Notes: generated by a model from the sequence alone, not told the origin. 64,000 bases of DNA from Bradyrhizobium sp. MOS003 (GCF_003020125.1 NZ_PYFW01000010.1:1-64000); one strand, 5' to 3'; positions 41,683 through 50,640 are shown, numbered from the stretch's first letter. Made by a program: numbers and translations.

Positions 41683-42048
41683 ATGGCTAAGACCGTCCTG
41701 ATCGTGGAAGACAACGAGCTCAACATGAAGCTCTTCCGCGACCTGTTGGAGGCGCACGGCTACCAGACCACGGGCACCAGCAATGGCTACGAGGCGCTGG
41801 ATCTCGTTCGAAAACTGCGCCCAGACCTCGTGCTGATGGATATTCAATTGCCGCAGGTCTCGGGCCTCGAGGTGACGCGCTGGATCAAGGACGATCCGGA
41901 GCTGCGTTCCATTCCCGTCGTCGCGGTCACCGCGTTCGCGATGAAGGGCGACGAAGAACGCATCCGCGAGGGCGGCTGCGAGGCCTATTTGTCCAAGCCG
42001 ATCTCGGTCGGCAAATTCATTGAGACGGTCCGGCGTTTTATCGGATAG
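41683..42048 (+). CDS. divK: single-domain response regulator DivK
   Basis: DivK is the phospho-relay regulator that controls cell polarity and CtrA activity through DivJ/PleC and CckA in alphaproteobacteria. The 121-residue receiver domain has the acidic pair in VEDNELNMK, the phosphoacceptor Asp53 in LVLMDIQLPQVSG, Thr in VAVTAFAMKGD and Lys in YLSKPI. It starts 14 bases upstream of pleD, so the two are co-transcribed. The 241-base gap upstream likely holds the promoter. Confidence 0.95.
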   Translation: MAKTVLIVEDNELNMKLFRDLLEAHGYQTTGTSNGYEALDLVRKLRPDLVLMDIQLPQVSGLEVTRWIKDDPELRSIPVVAVTAFAMKGDEERIREGGCEAYLSKPISVGKFIETVRRFIG

Positions 42049-42062
42049 GAAGTGAGTTCAGA

Positions 42063-43436
42063 GTGTCCGCGCGTATCCTGGTCGTCGACGACGTCCCTGC
42101 CAACGTCAAGCTGTTAGAGGCCCGCCTCTCCGCCGAATATTTCGACGTGATGACCGCCTCGAACGGCACCGAAGCGCTGGCGATGGCCAGCCGCGCCGAA
42201 TGCGACATCATCCTGCTCGACGTGATGATGCCCGACATGGACGGTTTCGAAGTCTGCCGCCGGCTCAAGACCGATCCGGCGACGCACCACATTCCCGTCG
42301 TGATGGTCACCGCGCTCGACAGCCCCTCCGACCGCAACCGCGGGCTGGAAGCCGGCGCCGACGACTTCCTGACCAAGCCCGTCTCCGACGTCGTGCTGAT
42401 CGCGCGCGTGCGCTCGCTGACGCGGCTGAAGATGATGACCGATGAGCTGCGCATGCGCGCCATCACCTCGCTCGAGATCGGCATGCAGGCGCCCGAACGC
42501 AGCGCTGTCGCCGACACCGGCAAGGGCGGCCGCATCCTGCTGGTCGACGATCGCGAGTCTTCCTACGAGCGGCTGGCGACGATCCTCGCCGCCGAGCACA
42601 CCATCGACGTCGAGCCGAACCCGACGGAAGCGCTGTTCCACGCCGCCGAGGGCAATTACGATCTGCTGATCGTCTCGCTCGACCTCAACAATTTCGACGG
42701 CCTGAGGCTCTGCAGCCAGGCGCGCTCGCTGGAGCGCACGCGCCACGTGCCGATCCTGGCGATCGCCGACCCCGAGAACTCGACGCGGCTGCTGCGTGGC
42801 CTCGAGATCGGCGTCAACGACTATCTGCTGCGCCCGATCGACAAGACCGAGCTGCTGGCGCGCGCGCGCACCCAGATCCGCCGCCGCCGCTACACCGATC
42901 ATCTGCGCGACAACGTGCAGAACTCGATCGAGATGGCGATCACCGACGCGCTCACCGGCCTGCACAATCGCCGCTACATGGAGAGCCATCTGGCGACGCT
43001 TGCCGAGCAGGCGTCCACGCGCGGCAAGCCGCTGGCGCTGATGATCCTGGACATCGACTTCTTCAAGTCGATCAACGACAATTACGGCCACGACGCCGGC
43101 GACGACGTGCTGCGCGAATTCGCGGTGCGGGTGCGCAAGTCGATCCGCGGCATTGACCTCGCCTGCCGCTACGGCGGCGAGGAGTTCGTCATCGTGATGC
43201 CCGAGACCGATCTCCACGTCGCCGGCATGGTCGCCGAGCGCCTGCGCCGCTCGATCGCGGGCGAGCCGTTCTCGGTCCACAAAGGGACCAAGCGCATCGA
43301 GGTCACGATCTCGATCGGCCTCACCACGCTGGAGCGGAAGGGTGAGGCGGTCGCCGACGTCCTCAAGCGGGCGGATACAGCGCTGTACCGCGCCAAGCAC
43401 GATGGCCGCAATCGCGTGGTGTCGCAGGCGGCGTGA
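42063..43436 (+). CDS. pleD: response regulator/diguanylate cyclase PleD
   Basis: PleD makes cyclic-di-GMP when phosphorylated and controls the motile-to-sessile transition. The 457 residues comprise REC1 (phosphoacceptor Asp53, ILLDVMMPDMDG), a degenerate REC2 where Ser205 replaces the acceptor Asp (LLIVSLDLNNFDG), and a GGDEF domain with GGEEF at 371-375. The product-inhibition I-site RGID is at 362-365 (RxxD). Domain order and length match Caulobacter PleD. The start is GTG after the divK stop. The operon with divK is conserved in alphaproteobacteria. The REC2 defect is normal for PleD (it acts as a dimerisation adaptor). Confidence 0.96.
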   Translation: MSARILVVDDVPANVKLLEARLSAEYFDVMTASNGTEALAMASRAECDIILLDVMMPDMDGFEVCRRLKTDPATHHIPVVMVTALDSPSDRNRGLEAGADDFLTKPVSDVVLIARVRSLTRLKMMTDELRMRAITSLEIGMQAPERSAVADTGKGGRILLVDDRESSYERLATILAAEHTIDVEPNPTEALFHAAEGNYDLLIVSLDLNNFDGLRLCSQARSLERTRHVPILAIADPENSTRLLRGLEIGVNDYLLRPIDKTELLARARTQIRRRRYTDHLRDNVQNSIEMAITDALTGLHNRRYMESHLATLAEQASTRGKPLALMILDIDFFKSINDNYGHDAGDDVLREFAVRVRKSIRGIDLACRYGGEEFVIVMPETDLHVAGMVAERLRRSIAGEPFSVHKGTKRIEVTISIGLTTLERKGEAVADVLKRADTALYRAKHDGRNRVVSQAA

Positions 43437-43545
43437 GGGCTGCTCGCGCAAAATTCGCGAAAACAACCCCATGCACAGTAGAAGACGCTAACCGGATCAA
43501 TGGGTTAAGCCGGTGCCAAAGACGGCCCGCGAGGGCTGCTCAAAC

Positions 43546-43569
43546 TTTGACACGTCCGGCAAAGCAGGG
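43546..43569 (+). repeat. 24-bp direct repeat, left copy
   Basis: The sequence TTTGACACGTCCGGCAAA continues with GCAGGG. The right copy at 45096-45119 differs by one base (C to G at the eleventh-twelfth position). Both are in the same orientation, flanking the APC permease gene. The motif also looks like a widespread bradyrhizobial intergenic repeat. The remaining part of the gap 43437-43628 shows nothing else. Confidence 0.6.
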
Positions 43570-43628
43570 ACCTGGGGCATCATTACCGACAACGGGAAAA
43601 GCGGCGCCGCCTGGCGCTGATTGCAGAA

Positions 43629-44921
43629 TTAACCCCCCGCACTCCGCACGAGCCACAAGTACAGGTCGACCAAGACGAACAGCGTGCTGGTCGCGAGGCC
43701 CATCACCGGAATCCACATCGGTACGACGAACACATTCGGGGGAGGCTTCGCTTCCGCGGTCTTGATCCGTATCAGGGCGAGATTCACGAGCGCGAAGATG
43801 CCGAGCGTGAAGCGGGATGTCCATTCGGCCAGCCCCGTCAGGGGAACGCCAAGCGCCAGGACAAGGATGGCAGCGATGCCAATCAGGGTCGCGACGACGG
43901 GAGTGCCGCTTTTCGGATCCACCACCGCGAGGACGGAGGGAAGGTTGCCCTGGTCAGCGAGACCATAGAGCACGCGTCCAATCATGATCATGTGGACGAT
44001 GATGCCATTCACAGTCGCAACCACCGCGATCGCGCTCAAGACGTGGAGAGGAAGCCCGGTCAGTCGCTGAAAGACCAGTGCCAGCGGTGCCGCCGACGTC
44101 GCGAGCTCTGCCGGGGGCACCGTGATAACGGCGATCCAGACTACCAGGGCATAGAGAAGGGCCGTTGCGCCGAGGGTGATGAACAGAGCCCAAGGCAAGG
44201 TGCGTCGAGGGTTCTTCATCTCCTCGGAAATGTTCACGAGGTGCTCGAAGCCGATGAAGGCGAAGACGGCGAGCAGAGTGGTTTGCGCGATACCGGTCCA
44301 GGCTGTCAGATGACCGGCGGCGGGCCACAGGTCTGGTAGCCGCGAGATCAGGGGGCTGCCTCCCCAGAGGCTGGCCCCGACAATGAGCAGCAGCCCGCCG
44401 ATTTCGATGATCGTCATCGCCCCCGCAAAACCGATGGACTGGACCGCAGAGAGGCAGGCGATAGCGCCCATCGCGAGCACGACCCCGGCGATGATCCAGG
44501 AGGGGTGAAGCGGCACGAACACGCCGATGTACCCGGCGCTGCCCGCGCTGATCGTGGCCCCGGAAATGGTCGCTGCGGCGACAACAAGCAATCCTGCGGC
44601 GCCGGCGAGCCATTTGCGGTGAAACGCCGCCTCGACATAGGCTGCCTCGCTCGCCGCAACCGGCATTCGGGTGCCCAGTTCGGCGAAAGACGCCGCCGTC
44701 ATTCCCATCACGATCGCAGCGAAAACAAACGCCAAAGGCGCGTGCATTCCGCTCCGTCCCGCTGCCGCGCCCACCAATACGTAGATGCCGGCGCCAATCG
44801 TCACGCCGAGCCCATAGAGCACGGCATGAAGGAGGGTGAGGGAGCGAATGAGCTTCGGAGAAATGTGATCGTCTTTCCTGTCGTCGCCCCGGAGACCAAC
44901 TCCCCGCGTACTGCGCGGCAT
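43629..44921 (-). CDS. amino acid permease (APC superfamily)
   Basis: The 430-residue transporter has about 12 membrane helices and the APC family pattern: LTLLHAVLYGLGVTIGAGIYVLVGAAAGRSG (helix 1 with the unwound GAGIY), PLAFVFAAIVMGMTAASFAELGTRMPVAASEAAYVEAAF, and LAVFAFIGFEHLVNISEEMKNPRRTLPWAL (the FAFIGFE motif). It likely imports an amino acid or amine; the substrate is not deducible. It lies between two direct repeats and has no operon partners, consistent with an inserted accessory gene. Confidence 0.9.
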   Translation of the reverse strand: MPRSTRGVGLRGDDRKDDHISPKLIRSLTLLHAVLYGLGVTIGAGIYVLVGAAAGRSGMHAPLAFVFAAIVMGMTAASFAELGTRMPVAASEAAYVEAAFHRKWLAGAAGLLVVAAATISGATISAGSAGYIGVFVPLHPSWIIAGVVLAMGAIACLSAVQSIGFAGAMTIIEIGGLLLIVGASLWGGSPLISRLPDLWPAAGHLTAWTGIAQTTLLAVFAFIGFEHLVNISEEMKNPRRTLPWALFITLGATALLYALVVWIAVITVPPAELATSAAPLALVFQRLTGLPLHVLSAIAVVATVNGIIVHMIMIGRVLYGLADQGNLPSVLAVVDPKSGTPVVATLIGIAAILVLALGVPLTGLAEWTSRFTLGIFALVNLALIRIKTAEAKPPPNVFVVPMWIPVMGLATSTLFVLVDLYLWLVRSAGG

Positions 44922-45095
44922 CCCACAAAGCGAGAGTCTGGAGACACTAGCGTCTCCGAAGCTCCGCGTCTTGATTCATCGCAACGAGTTGAGGCTGGAC
45001 CCTTGCGGCATGTATGATCGGGTCGAGCAAAGTCCGGCGTCAGGGACCGAGCCATTCCGTCGAATGATGGAATTTTGCATGACCAGCGGAAGTTC

Positions 45096-45119
45096 TTTGA
45101 CACGTCGGGCAAAGCAGGG
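45096..45119 (+). repeat. 24-bp direct repeat, right copy
   Basis: TTTGACACGTCGGGCAAA continues with GCAGGG. It matches the left copy at 43546-43569 with one mismatch. The gap 44922-45193 holds no other feature that I can support. Confidence 0.6.
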
Positions 45120-45193
45120 GCACTGTTTCAACATCGCGCCGCGCGTGCACGAGCACTGTTGCGTCCGCGCCTTGGTCGCAATGTATGCGCCGA

Positions 45194-45886
45194 CTATCTC
45201 GACTTGCCTTTGCCCCGCTTGTAGAGCGCGTTGAAGCCGCCGGCCATGAACGTCACGAAGCGGTCGCGAACGGCTTCGAAGTCATCGGACCTGCATCGAT
45301 TGTTCGAGAGACGGTCGATGCGGCCCGTGCGCGACATCAGCAGCGAATAAGCCCCTGACGTGAACTGAAAGCCCCAGAACAAGTCCTCGGGCTTGGCGTC
45401 GGGCAGCGCCTTCTGGAGCAGGCCGATCAGCCTCAGCACGAGCGGATCGAGGTAGGCTTCCATCTTCTCCGCGCCGTAGCCGGGCGCGTTGTTGACCTGG
45501 GCGAAGATGCGGCCGAAATTGCGCCAGGCTTCCTCGTCATTGATATAGACGTCGAAGGCGCCATCGTAATAGGCGCGAAGCGCGCCTTCGACGGTTGGCC
45601 GGCCCTTGATCCTCGCTTCGTAAGCGTCGAGTTCGGCGGTCCGCAAGGTCACCGCATACCCCACGCGGCGTTCGAACACGGCGTCGAACAGCGCCTTCTT
45701 GCCATCGAAATAGTAGTGAATGAGCGCGGGATGGATGCCCATCCTGTCGGCGACGTCTTTGATCGTCACTCCGAAATAGCCGAACTGCGCGAACAACTCT
45801 TCGCTCGTGTCGAGGATCAGTTTCACGCTCGCGGCCCGCTGCTCGGCGCGTGTACGGCGGCCTTCGAGTTTTAGCGCTGCTGGCAT
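45194..45886 (-). CDS. TetR-family transcriptional regulator
   Basis: The 230-residue repressor has an N-terminal helix-turn-helix, RAASVKLILDTSEELFAQFGYFGVTIKDVADRMGIHPALIHYYFDGKKALFDAVFERR, with GVTIKDVADRMGIHPALIHYYF the recognition unit, and a C-terminal ligand-binding domain. The start MPAALKLEGRRTRAEQ is chosen with GGAG upstream; a start 14 codons earlier is possible. It is divergent from the substrate-binding protein gene, with a perfect 22-bp palindrome between them. It likely represses that operon and itself. Confidence 0.9.
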   Translation of the reverse strand: MPAALKLEGRRTRAEQRAASVKLILDTSEELFAQFGYFGVTIKDVADRMGIHPALIHYYFDGKKALFDAVFERRVGYAVTLRTAELDAYEARIKGRPTVEGALRAYYDGAFDVYINDEEAWRNFGRIFAQVNNAPGYGAEKMEAYLDPLVLRLIGLLQKALPDAKPEDLFWGFQFTSGAYSLLMSRTGRIDRLSNNRCRSDDFEAVRDRFVTFMAGGFNALYKRGKGKSR

Positions 45887-46006
45887 GGTCTCCGTCTTCC
45901 TGGTCGGAGGCGTCCGGGAAGACGGCATTTGATCCGACCAATTCGACTTCACGATGAGATGCGGGCTCGGCCGGGTCAAGCGGAGGCGGGCCAACGTGCT
46001 GCAAAT

Positions 46007-46028
46007 ATTCATTTAGTGCTAAATGAAT
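46007..46028. promoter_or_regulatory. TetR operator (perfect palindrome)
   Basis: Arms ATTCATTTAG (46007-46016) and CTAAATGAAT (46019-46028) pair perfectly around TG. The position in the 293-base divergent gap, 120 bases upstream of the regulator start and 150 bases before the substrate-binding gene, makes it the probable operator. Confidence 0.7.
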
Positions 46029-46179
46029 GAACTTGACCTATCGGCAGCCCGGAGGTACTGGCGAGGGCGCCGAAAACACGGCCTCCGGCAGCTGCCAATC
46101 ATCCGCGATCGTCCGGCGGCCGCTGGACGCAATGCAGAACATCGGCTGGCAACGACCAGCTGCCTAACGGGAGGACTCC

Positions 46180-47400
46180 ATGACCGGCTTGAAGTCGATG
46201 GCCTCAGCCATGCTGATGCTCGGCACCGCACTTGCGGCGCCTGCCTTTGCGCAAAAGAAATACGATACCGGCGCAACCGACACCGAGATCAAGGTCGGGC
46301 AGACCAACCCGTTGAGCGGCCCGGCGTCGGCGTTCGGGGCCATCGGCAAGGCTGAGGCCGCCTACATCCGCATGATCAACGAGAAGGGTGGGGTCAACGG
46401 CCGCCAGATCAATCTCATCCAGTACGATGACGGTTATAGCCCGCCGAAGACGGTCGAGCAGGTACGCAAGCTGGTCGAAAGCGATGAAGTGCTCACGACG
46501 TTCCAGATCATCGGCACGCCGCCGAACGCGGCCGTGCAGAAATATTTGAACGCCAAGGGTGTCCCGCAGCTCCTGGCTGGCAGCGGCGCGTCACGGTTCA
46601 CCGACCCCAAGAACTTCCCGTGGACGATCTCCGCCAATCCCAACTATCAGTCGGAAGCGCACATTTACGCCAAGTACATCCTGGAGAACTATCCGAACGC
46701 CAGGATCGGCATCCTCTATCAGAACGACGATCTCGGGAAAGACTACGTCAAGGGGCTGAAGGAAGGGCTTGGCGCCAAGACGAGCATGATCGTCAAGGAG
46801 TTGTCCTACGAAACGGCCGACCCGACCGTCGATTCCCAGATGGTGACGCTCAAGGCGTCGGGTGCCGATCTCTTCTACAACATGTCGACGCCGAAATTTG
46901 CCGCCCAATCGATCAGGAAGGCGGCGGAGCTCGGCTGGAAGCCCGTCCACATCCTGGAGGTCAACGCAACGGCAGTCGGCCAGGTTCTGGTCCCGGCGGG
47001 TGCCGAGAATGCCAAGGACATCATCTCGGTCAACTACGGCAAGGATCCGCTCGATCCGCAATGGGCCAATGACGAAGGCATGAAGCGCTACAAGGCCTTC
47101 ATGGCGAAATATGCGCCGGGCGAGGATGCCAACAGCGGCTTCGCCACCTATGGGTATTCGACCGCGGCACTGTTGGTCCACATCCTGAAGCAATGCGGCG
47201 ACGAACTCACCCGCGCCAACATCATGAAGCAGGCGACCAGCATCAAAGGCTTCGTCCCCGACCTTGGGCTGCCAGGAATGTCGATCAACACCAGTCCCGA
47301 CGACTATCGCATCAACAAGCAATTCCAGATGATGAAGTTCGACGGGCAGCGCTGGGTGCTGTTCGGGCCGATCCTGACCGACGAATTCAAGGCGGACTGA
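46180..47400 (+). CDS. ABC transporter substrate-binding protein (branched-chain amino acid type)
   Basis: This 406-residue periplasmic binding protein belongs to the LivJ-like (Peripla_BP_6) family. Signal peptide: MTGLKSMASAMLMLGTALAAPAFAQ. Family segments: TEIKVGQTNPLSGPASAFGAIGKAEAAYIRMINEKGGVNGRQINLIQYDDGYSPPKTVEQVRKLVE, FQIIGTPPNAAVQKYLNAKGVPQLLAG, RIGILYQNDDLGKDYVKGLKEGL. Such proteins bind diverse acids or amides, not only Leu/Ile/Val. No permease or ATPase genes are nearby. It is followed 11 bases later by a serine hydrolase, in the same operon. Start ATG has GGGAGGAC before it. Confidence 0.92.
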   Translation: MTGLKSMASAMLMLGTALAAPAFAQKKYDTGATDTEIKVGQTNPLSGPASAFGAIGKAEAAYIRMINEKGGVNGRQINLIQYDDGYSPPKTVEQVRKLVESDEVLTTFQIIGTPPNAAVQKYLNAKGVPQLLAGSGASRFTDPKNFPWTISANPNYQSEAHIYAKYILENYPNARIGILYQNDDLGKDYVKGLKEGLGAKTSMIVKELSYETADPTVDSQMVTLKASGADLFYNMSTPKFAAQSIRKAAELGWKPVHILEVNATAVGQVLVPAGAENAKDIISVNYGKDPLDPQWANDEGMKRYKAFMAKYAPGEDANSGFATYGYSTAALLVHILKQCGDELTRANIMKQATSIKGFVPDLGLPGMSINTSPDDYRINKQFQMMKFDGQRWVLFGPILTDEFKAD

Positions 47401-47411
47401 AGCGTCCCTGC

Positions 47412-48668
47412 ATGAGCAATGATGCCCTCGGCCGCGTTCGCGGCTTCGATCCCGCAAAGCTTGCCGCGGTCGGCCCGGCGCTCCAGCCATTCATCGATCG
47501 GGGCGAACTTGCAGGGATCGTGACGCTGACCTCGCACCGGGGCAGGGTCGTTCAATCCGAGGCGCTTGGCTGGTCCGATATCGAAACGAGGAGGGCGATG
47601 CGGCCGGACACCCTGTTCCGTATCGCCTCGATGACCAAACCGATCACGTCGGCGGCCGCGTTGATGCTGGTGGAGCAGGGCAGGATCGCGCTGTCAGATC
47701 CGATATCGCGCTGGATTCCAGAACTTGCCGAGCGAAGAGTCCTGCGAAACGCTGCGGGACCGCTGGAAGGCACGGTGCCCGCGCAGCGCGAGATCACCCT
47801 CGAGGATCTGCTGACGCATCGTTCGGGAATTGCCTACGCGTTCTTCTCGGAGGGCCCCCTCAAGCAGGCCTATGAGGAGGCGCTTGGCGATCCCGCGATG
47901 AACAGGTTGACGCCGGACGAATGGCTGGCCGCGCTCGGCACGCTGCCGCTGGCCTATCAGCCGGGCGAATTGTTCCACTACGGCCATTCGACGGACGTTC
48001 TCGGCTTCCTGATCGGGCGGCTCCTCGGCAGGCCGCTGGATCGCGTTCTCCGCGAGATGATCTTCACGCCGCTGGGCATGGAAAGCACGGACTTCTGGCT
48101 TCCGCGGGACAAGCGGAGCCGTCTCGCCATCCTCTACAGTTATGACGAGGCGGCCGGCCGGCTCGCGAAAGTCGTGCCTGATATGTACGACGAACCGCCA
48201 GCCTATACGCCGGGCGGGGGCGGCTTGATCTCGTCCGCGCCGGATTATCACCGGTTCGCGCGCATGCTGCTCGGGGAGGGCGAGAACGACGGCGTTCGCT
48301 TGTTGAAGCCCGAAACTGTCCGACTGATGCGAACGAACCGGCTCACCAATGCCCAACGTCAGGTTCCGTTTGCGGGTATGCCGCTCTGGCAGAAATCCGG
48401 TTTTGGACTGGGGCTTTCGATTGCCGAAGATCCCGTCGACAATCCCTATGCCTGCGGCGCCCCTGGCTCGATCACCTGGCCGGGCATCTTCGGGACCTGG
48501 TGGCAGGCCGATCCGGTCCACGATCTCATCATGATCTACCTGATTCAGCATCAAGTGCCCGTTTCGGCAAACTCGGGCGCCACGATCGCGACCGGCCGCG
48601 GCGCCGCCGGCCGCAGGGCCTTGCCGGTCTATCAACACGCAATCTACGGCGCGTTGCAGGGCGGCTAG
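47412..48668 (+). CDS. serine hydrolase of the beta-lactamase/class C family
   Basis: The 418-residue protein shows the serine-hydrolase motifs SMTK (Ser73, Lys76 in RIASMTKPIT) and YGHS (Tyr190 to Ser193, the second motif). It also contains DLLTHRSGIAYAF, PLGMESTDFW and a terminal TWPGIFGTWW segment. There is no clear signal peptide, which suggests a cytosolic esterase (EstB-like) or D-amino-peptidase rather than a beta-lactamase. It is co-transcribed with the binding-protein gene; a joint role in taking up and cleaving an ester or amide is plausible. Confidence 0.88.
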   Translation: MSNDALGRVRGFDPAKLAAVGPALQPFIDRGELAGIVTLTSHRGRVVQSEALGWSDIETRRAMRPDTLFRIASMTKPITSAAALMLVEQGRIALSDPISRWIPELAERRVLRNAAGPLEGTVPAQREITLEDLLTHRSGIAYAFFSEGPLKQAYEEALGDPAMNRLTPDEWLAALGTLPLAYQPGELFHYGHSTDVLGFLIGRLLGRPLDRVLREMIFTPLGMESTDFWLPRDKRSRLAILYSYDEAAGRLAKVVPDMYDEPPAYTPGGGGLISSAPDYHRFARMLLGEGENDGVRLLKPETVRLMRTNRLTNAQRQVPFAGMPLWQKSGFGLGLSIAEDPVDNPYACGAPGSITWPGIFGTWWQADPVHDLIMIYLIQHQVPVSANSGATIATGRGAAGRRALPVYQHAIYGALQGG

Positions 48669-48708
48669 CGGGGGGGCGCGCTTGCCTCGCTTCATCGCGG
48701 CTGCTCGA

Positions 48709-49272
48709 TCACGCCACGTCCACCCCCGCATTGCGCAACAGCACCTTCGCCGCTTCCTTTGCCGCGCGCGCCATCGCGGGATCGTCGCGCACGAGGTCCT
48801 GCGCGATGGAGCCGTCGACCAACAGCACCAGCTGCGTCGCGAGTGCCTCCGCATCGGCGACGCCGAGCTCGGTCAGCCGGTCGCGAAACCACAGGCGGCG
48901 GCTTTCCTTGAACGCCACCGCGATTTTCTTCACGGCACGGTCGGCCGGGCCGAGCTCGGCGACGGCGTTCACGAACGGGCAGCCCCGAAAGTCCTTGGCC
49001 GCAAACCGCCGCTCCAGCGAATCGAAGGTGGCGAGGATTTGCTCGGCTGGCGGCTCGTCGGAGGGGGAGGCGTGGACGAAGCGGCGCTCGAGATAGGCCG
49101 CGATCAGCGCGTCCTTGGACGGGAAGTGGTTGTAGAGCGTGCGCTTGGAGATGCCGATCTCGGCCGCGATGGTGTCGACGCCGATGGCGCGAATGCCCTG
49201 CAGATAGAACAGCTTGTCGGCGGTTTGAAGGATCCGCTCTTTCATCGTCTGTGGGGCGGGCGGGGGAGCCAT
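48709..49272 (-). CDS. TetR-family transcriptional regulator
   Basis: The 187-residue repressor has an N-terminal domain MKERILQTADKLFYLQGIRAIGVDTIAAEIGISKRTLYNHFPSKDALIAAYLERR, typical of TetR. The C-terminal domain (about 65-187) is mostly helical. The start MAPPPAPQTMKER is placed at the first methionine before the helix-turn-helix with context; the later MKERILQ is possible. It is divergent from the MFS gene, across a gap with a 16-bp palindrome. It likely controls that transporter. Confidence 0.9.
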   Translation of the reverse strand: MAPPPAPQTMKERILQTADKLFYLQGIRAIGVDTIAAEIGISKRTLYNHFPSKDALIAAYLERRFVHASPSDEPPAEQILATFDSLERRFAAKDFRGCPFVNAVAELGPADRAVKKIAVAFKESRRLWFRDRLTELGVADAEALATQLVLLVDGSIAQDLVRDDPAMARAAKEAAKVLLRNAGVDVA

Positions 49273-49324
49273 GCGGCGACGCGCATCCTCTTGGCTTGAC
49301 AGCTGGGGCCCAACATAGCCTAAG

Positions 49325-49340
49325 TACACAGGTCTGTGTA
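49325..49340. promoter_or_regulatory. TetR-type operator
   Basis: TACACAG (49325-49331) and CTGTGTA (49334-49340) form a perfect 7-2-7 dyad, centred in the 129-base gap between the divergent TetR and MFS genes. Confidence 0.65.
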
Positions 49341-49401
49341 ACCAAAATCAACCGATATTGCAGATGACGGCATTTGCGCCGTGCCCACGAGGGAGACGAA
49401 A

Positions 49402-50640
49402 ATGCCCCTGCTGCAGGTCCTGCGTCCGACATTGCCCATCCTGATCGGCGCCTCGATCATGCTGACGCTGAGCATGGGGCTGCGGCAGAGCCTCGGCATC
49501 TTCATGCAGCCGCTGACTCACGACATCCATTTGTCGATCTCGGATTTCACGCTGGCGCTGGCGGTGCAGAACCTCGCCTGGGGCTTCCTCCAGCCGCTCG
49601 CCGGCGCGATGACCACGCGCTACGGCTTCCGTCCGATCATGATCGCGGGCTCGTTCATGTACATCGCGGGTTTGGTGCTTATGGCGACCGCGAACGGACT
49701 CGTCGCCATCATGATCGGCGCCGGCGTGCTGATCGGCACCTCGCTCGCCTGCACCGCGGCGGCGATCGCGATGTCGGTGGCGGCGCGCGCGGTGCCTGCG
49801 ACGGTGCGCTCGACCGTGCTCGGCATTGTCTCCGGCGCGGGCTCGCTGGGCGCGCTGCTGTCGGCGCCGATCGGACAGATGCTCAACGAAGGCTTCGGCT
49901 GGCGCGTCGGACTTGCCGGCTTCGTGGTGATGTCGGTGCTGATGATCCCGGCGGCGTGGTATGCCGGGCGTGTCGACGCGGTCCCGCTGCCGAAGCCCGC
50001 GACTGACGAGATCGTCGATGCCACGGCCATAATTGCGGCGAAGACCGCGTTCGGCAATGCCTCCTTCGTGGTGATGACCTGCGCCTATCTCGTCTGCGGC
50101 ATGCAACTGGTGTTCCTCACCACGCATCTGCCGTCATACCTGGCGATCTGCGGCCTCGATCCGATGCTCAGCGCGCAGACGCTCGGCATGATCGGCGGCT
50201 TCAACGTGCTGGGATCGCTGTTCTTCGGTTGGGCCGGCCAGCGCTGGAACAAGCTGGCGCTGTTAGGCGCCATCTACATCCTGCGCTCGCTCGCGCTCGC
50301 CTGGTATTTCATGCTGCCGGCCACGCCGTTCTCGACGCTGCTGTTCGGCGCCATCATGGGCTTCCTGTGGATGGGCGTCGGTCCGCTGGTCGCGGGCGCG
50401 GTCGCCGAGATGTTCGGCCTGCGCTGGCAGGCGATGATCCAGGGCCTCGCCTTCATGAGCCACCAGATCGGCAGCTTCCTCGGCGCGTACGGAGGAGGGG
50501 TGCTCTACGATGCGCTCGGCTCCTACACTATGGCGTGGCGCATCGGTGTGGCGCTGGGCTTGGCAGGAGGCATCGTGCAGGTGGCGTTTGCGCTCGTCAG
50601 GCCGTCGCAGCCGCCGACGCCGGTGTTGAGGACGGCGTAG
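49402..50640 (+). CDS. MFS transporter (12-helix)
   Basis: The 412-residue major facilitator family protein shows helix 1 IGASIMLTLSMGLRQSLGIFMQPLTHDI. It continues with the motif-A-like AGAMTTRYGFRPIMIAG, the motif-C-like STVLGIVSGAGSLGALLSAPIGQML, and GWRVGLAGFVVMSVL. It resembles the OFA/monocarboxylate-like subgroup of MFS uptake or exchange proteins. The start MPLLQVLRPT follows GAGGGAGACG; a start seven codons upstream is less likely. Regulation by the divergent TetR is suggested by the palindrome between them. The substrate is unknown. Confidence 0.9.
   Translation: MPLLQVLRPTLPILIGASIMLTLSMGLRQSLGIFMQPLTHDIHLSISDFTLALAVQNLAWGFLQPLAGAMTTRYGFRPIMIAGSFMYIAGLVLMATANGLVAIMIGAGVLIGTSLACTAAAIAMSVAARAVPATVRSTVLGIVSGAGSLGALLSAPIGQMLNEGFGWRVGLAGFVVMSVLMIPAAWYAGRVDAVPLPKPATDEIVDATAIIAAKTAFGNASFVVMTCAYLVCGMQLVFLTTHLPSYLAICGLDPMLSAQTLGMIGGFNVLGSLFFGWAGQRWNKLALLGAIYILRSLALAWYFMLPATPFSTLLFGAIMGFLWMGVGPLVAGAVAEMFGLRWQAMIQGLAFMSHQIGSFLGAYGGGVLYDALGSYTMAWRIGVALGLAGGIVQVAFALVRPSQPPTPVLRTA

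Noticed and set aside
42114..43472. A 452-codon frame antisense to pleD
   Set aside because: Composition-driven shadow; no motif.
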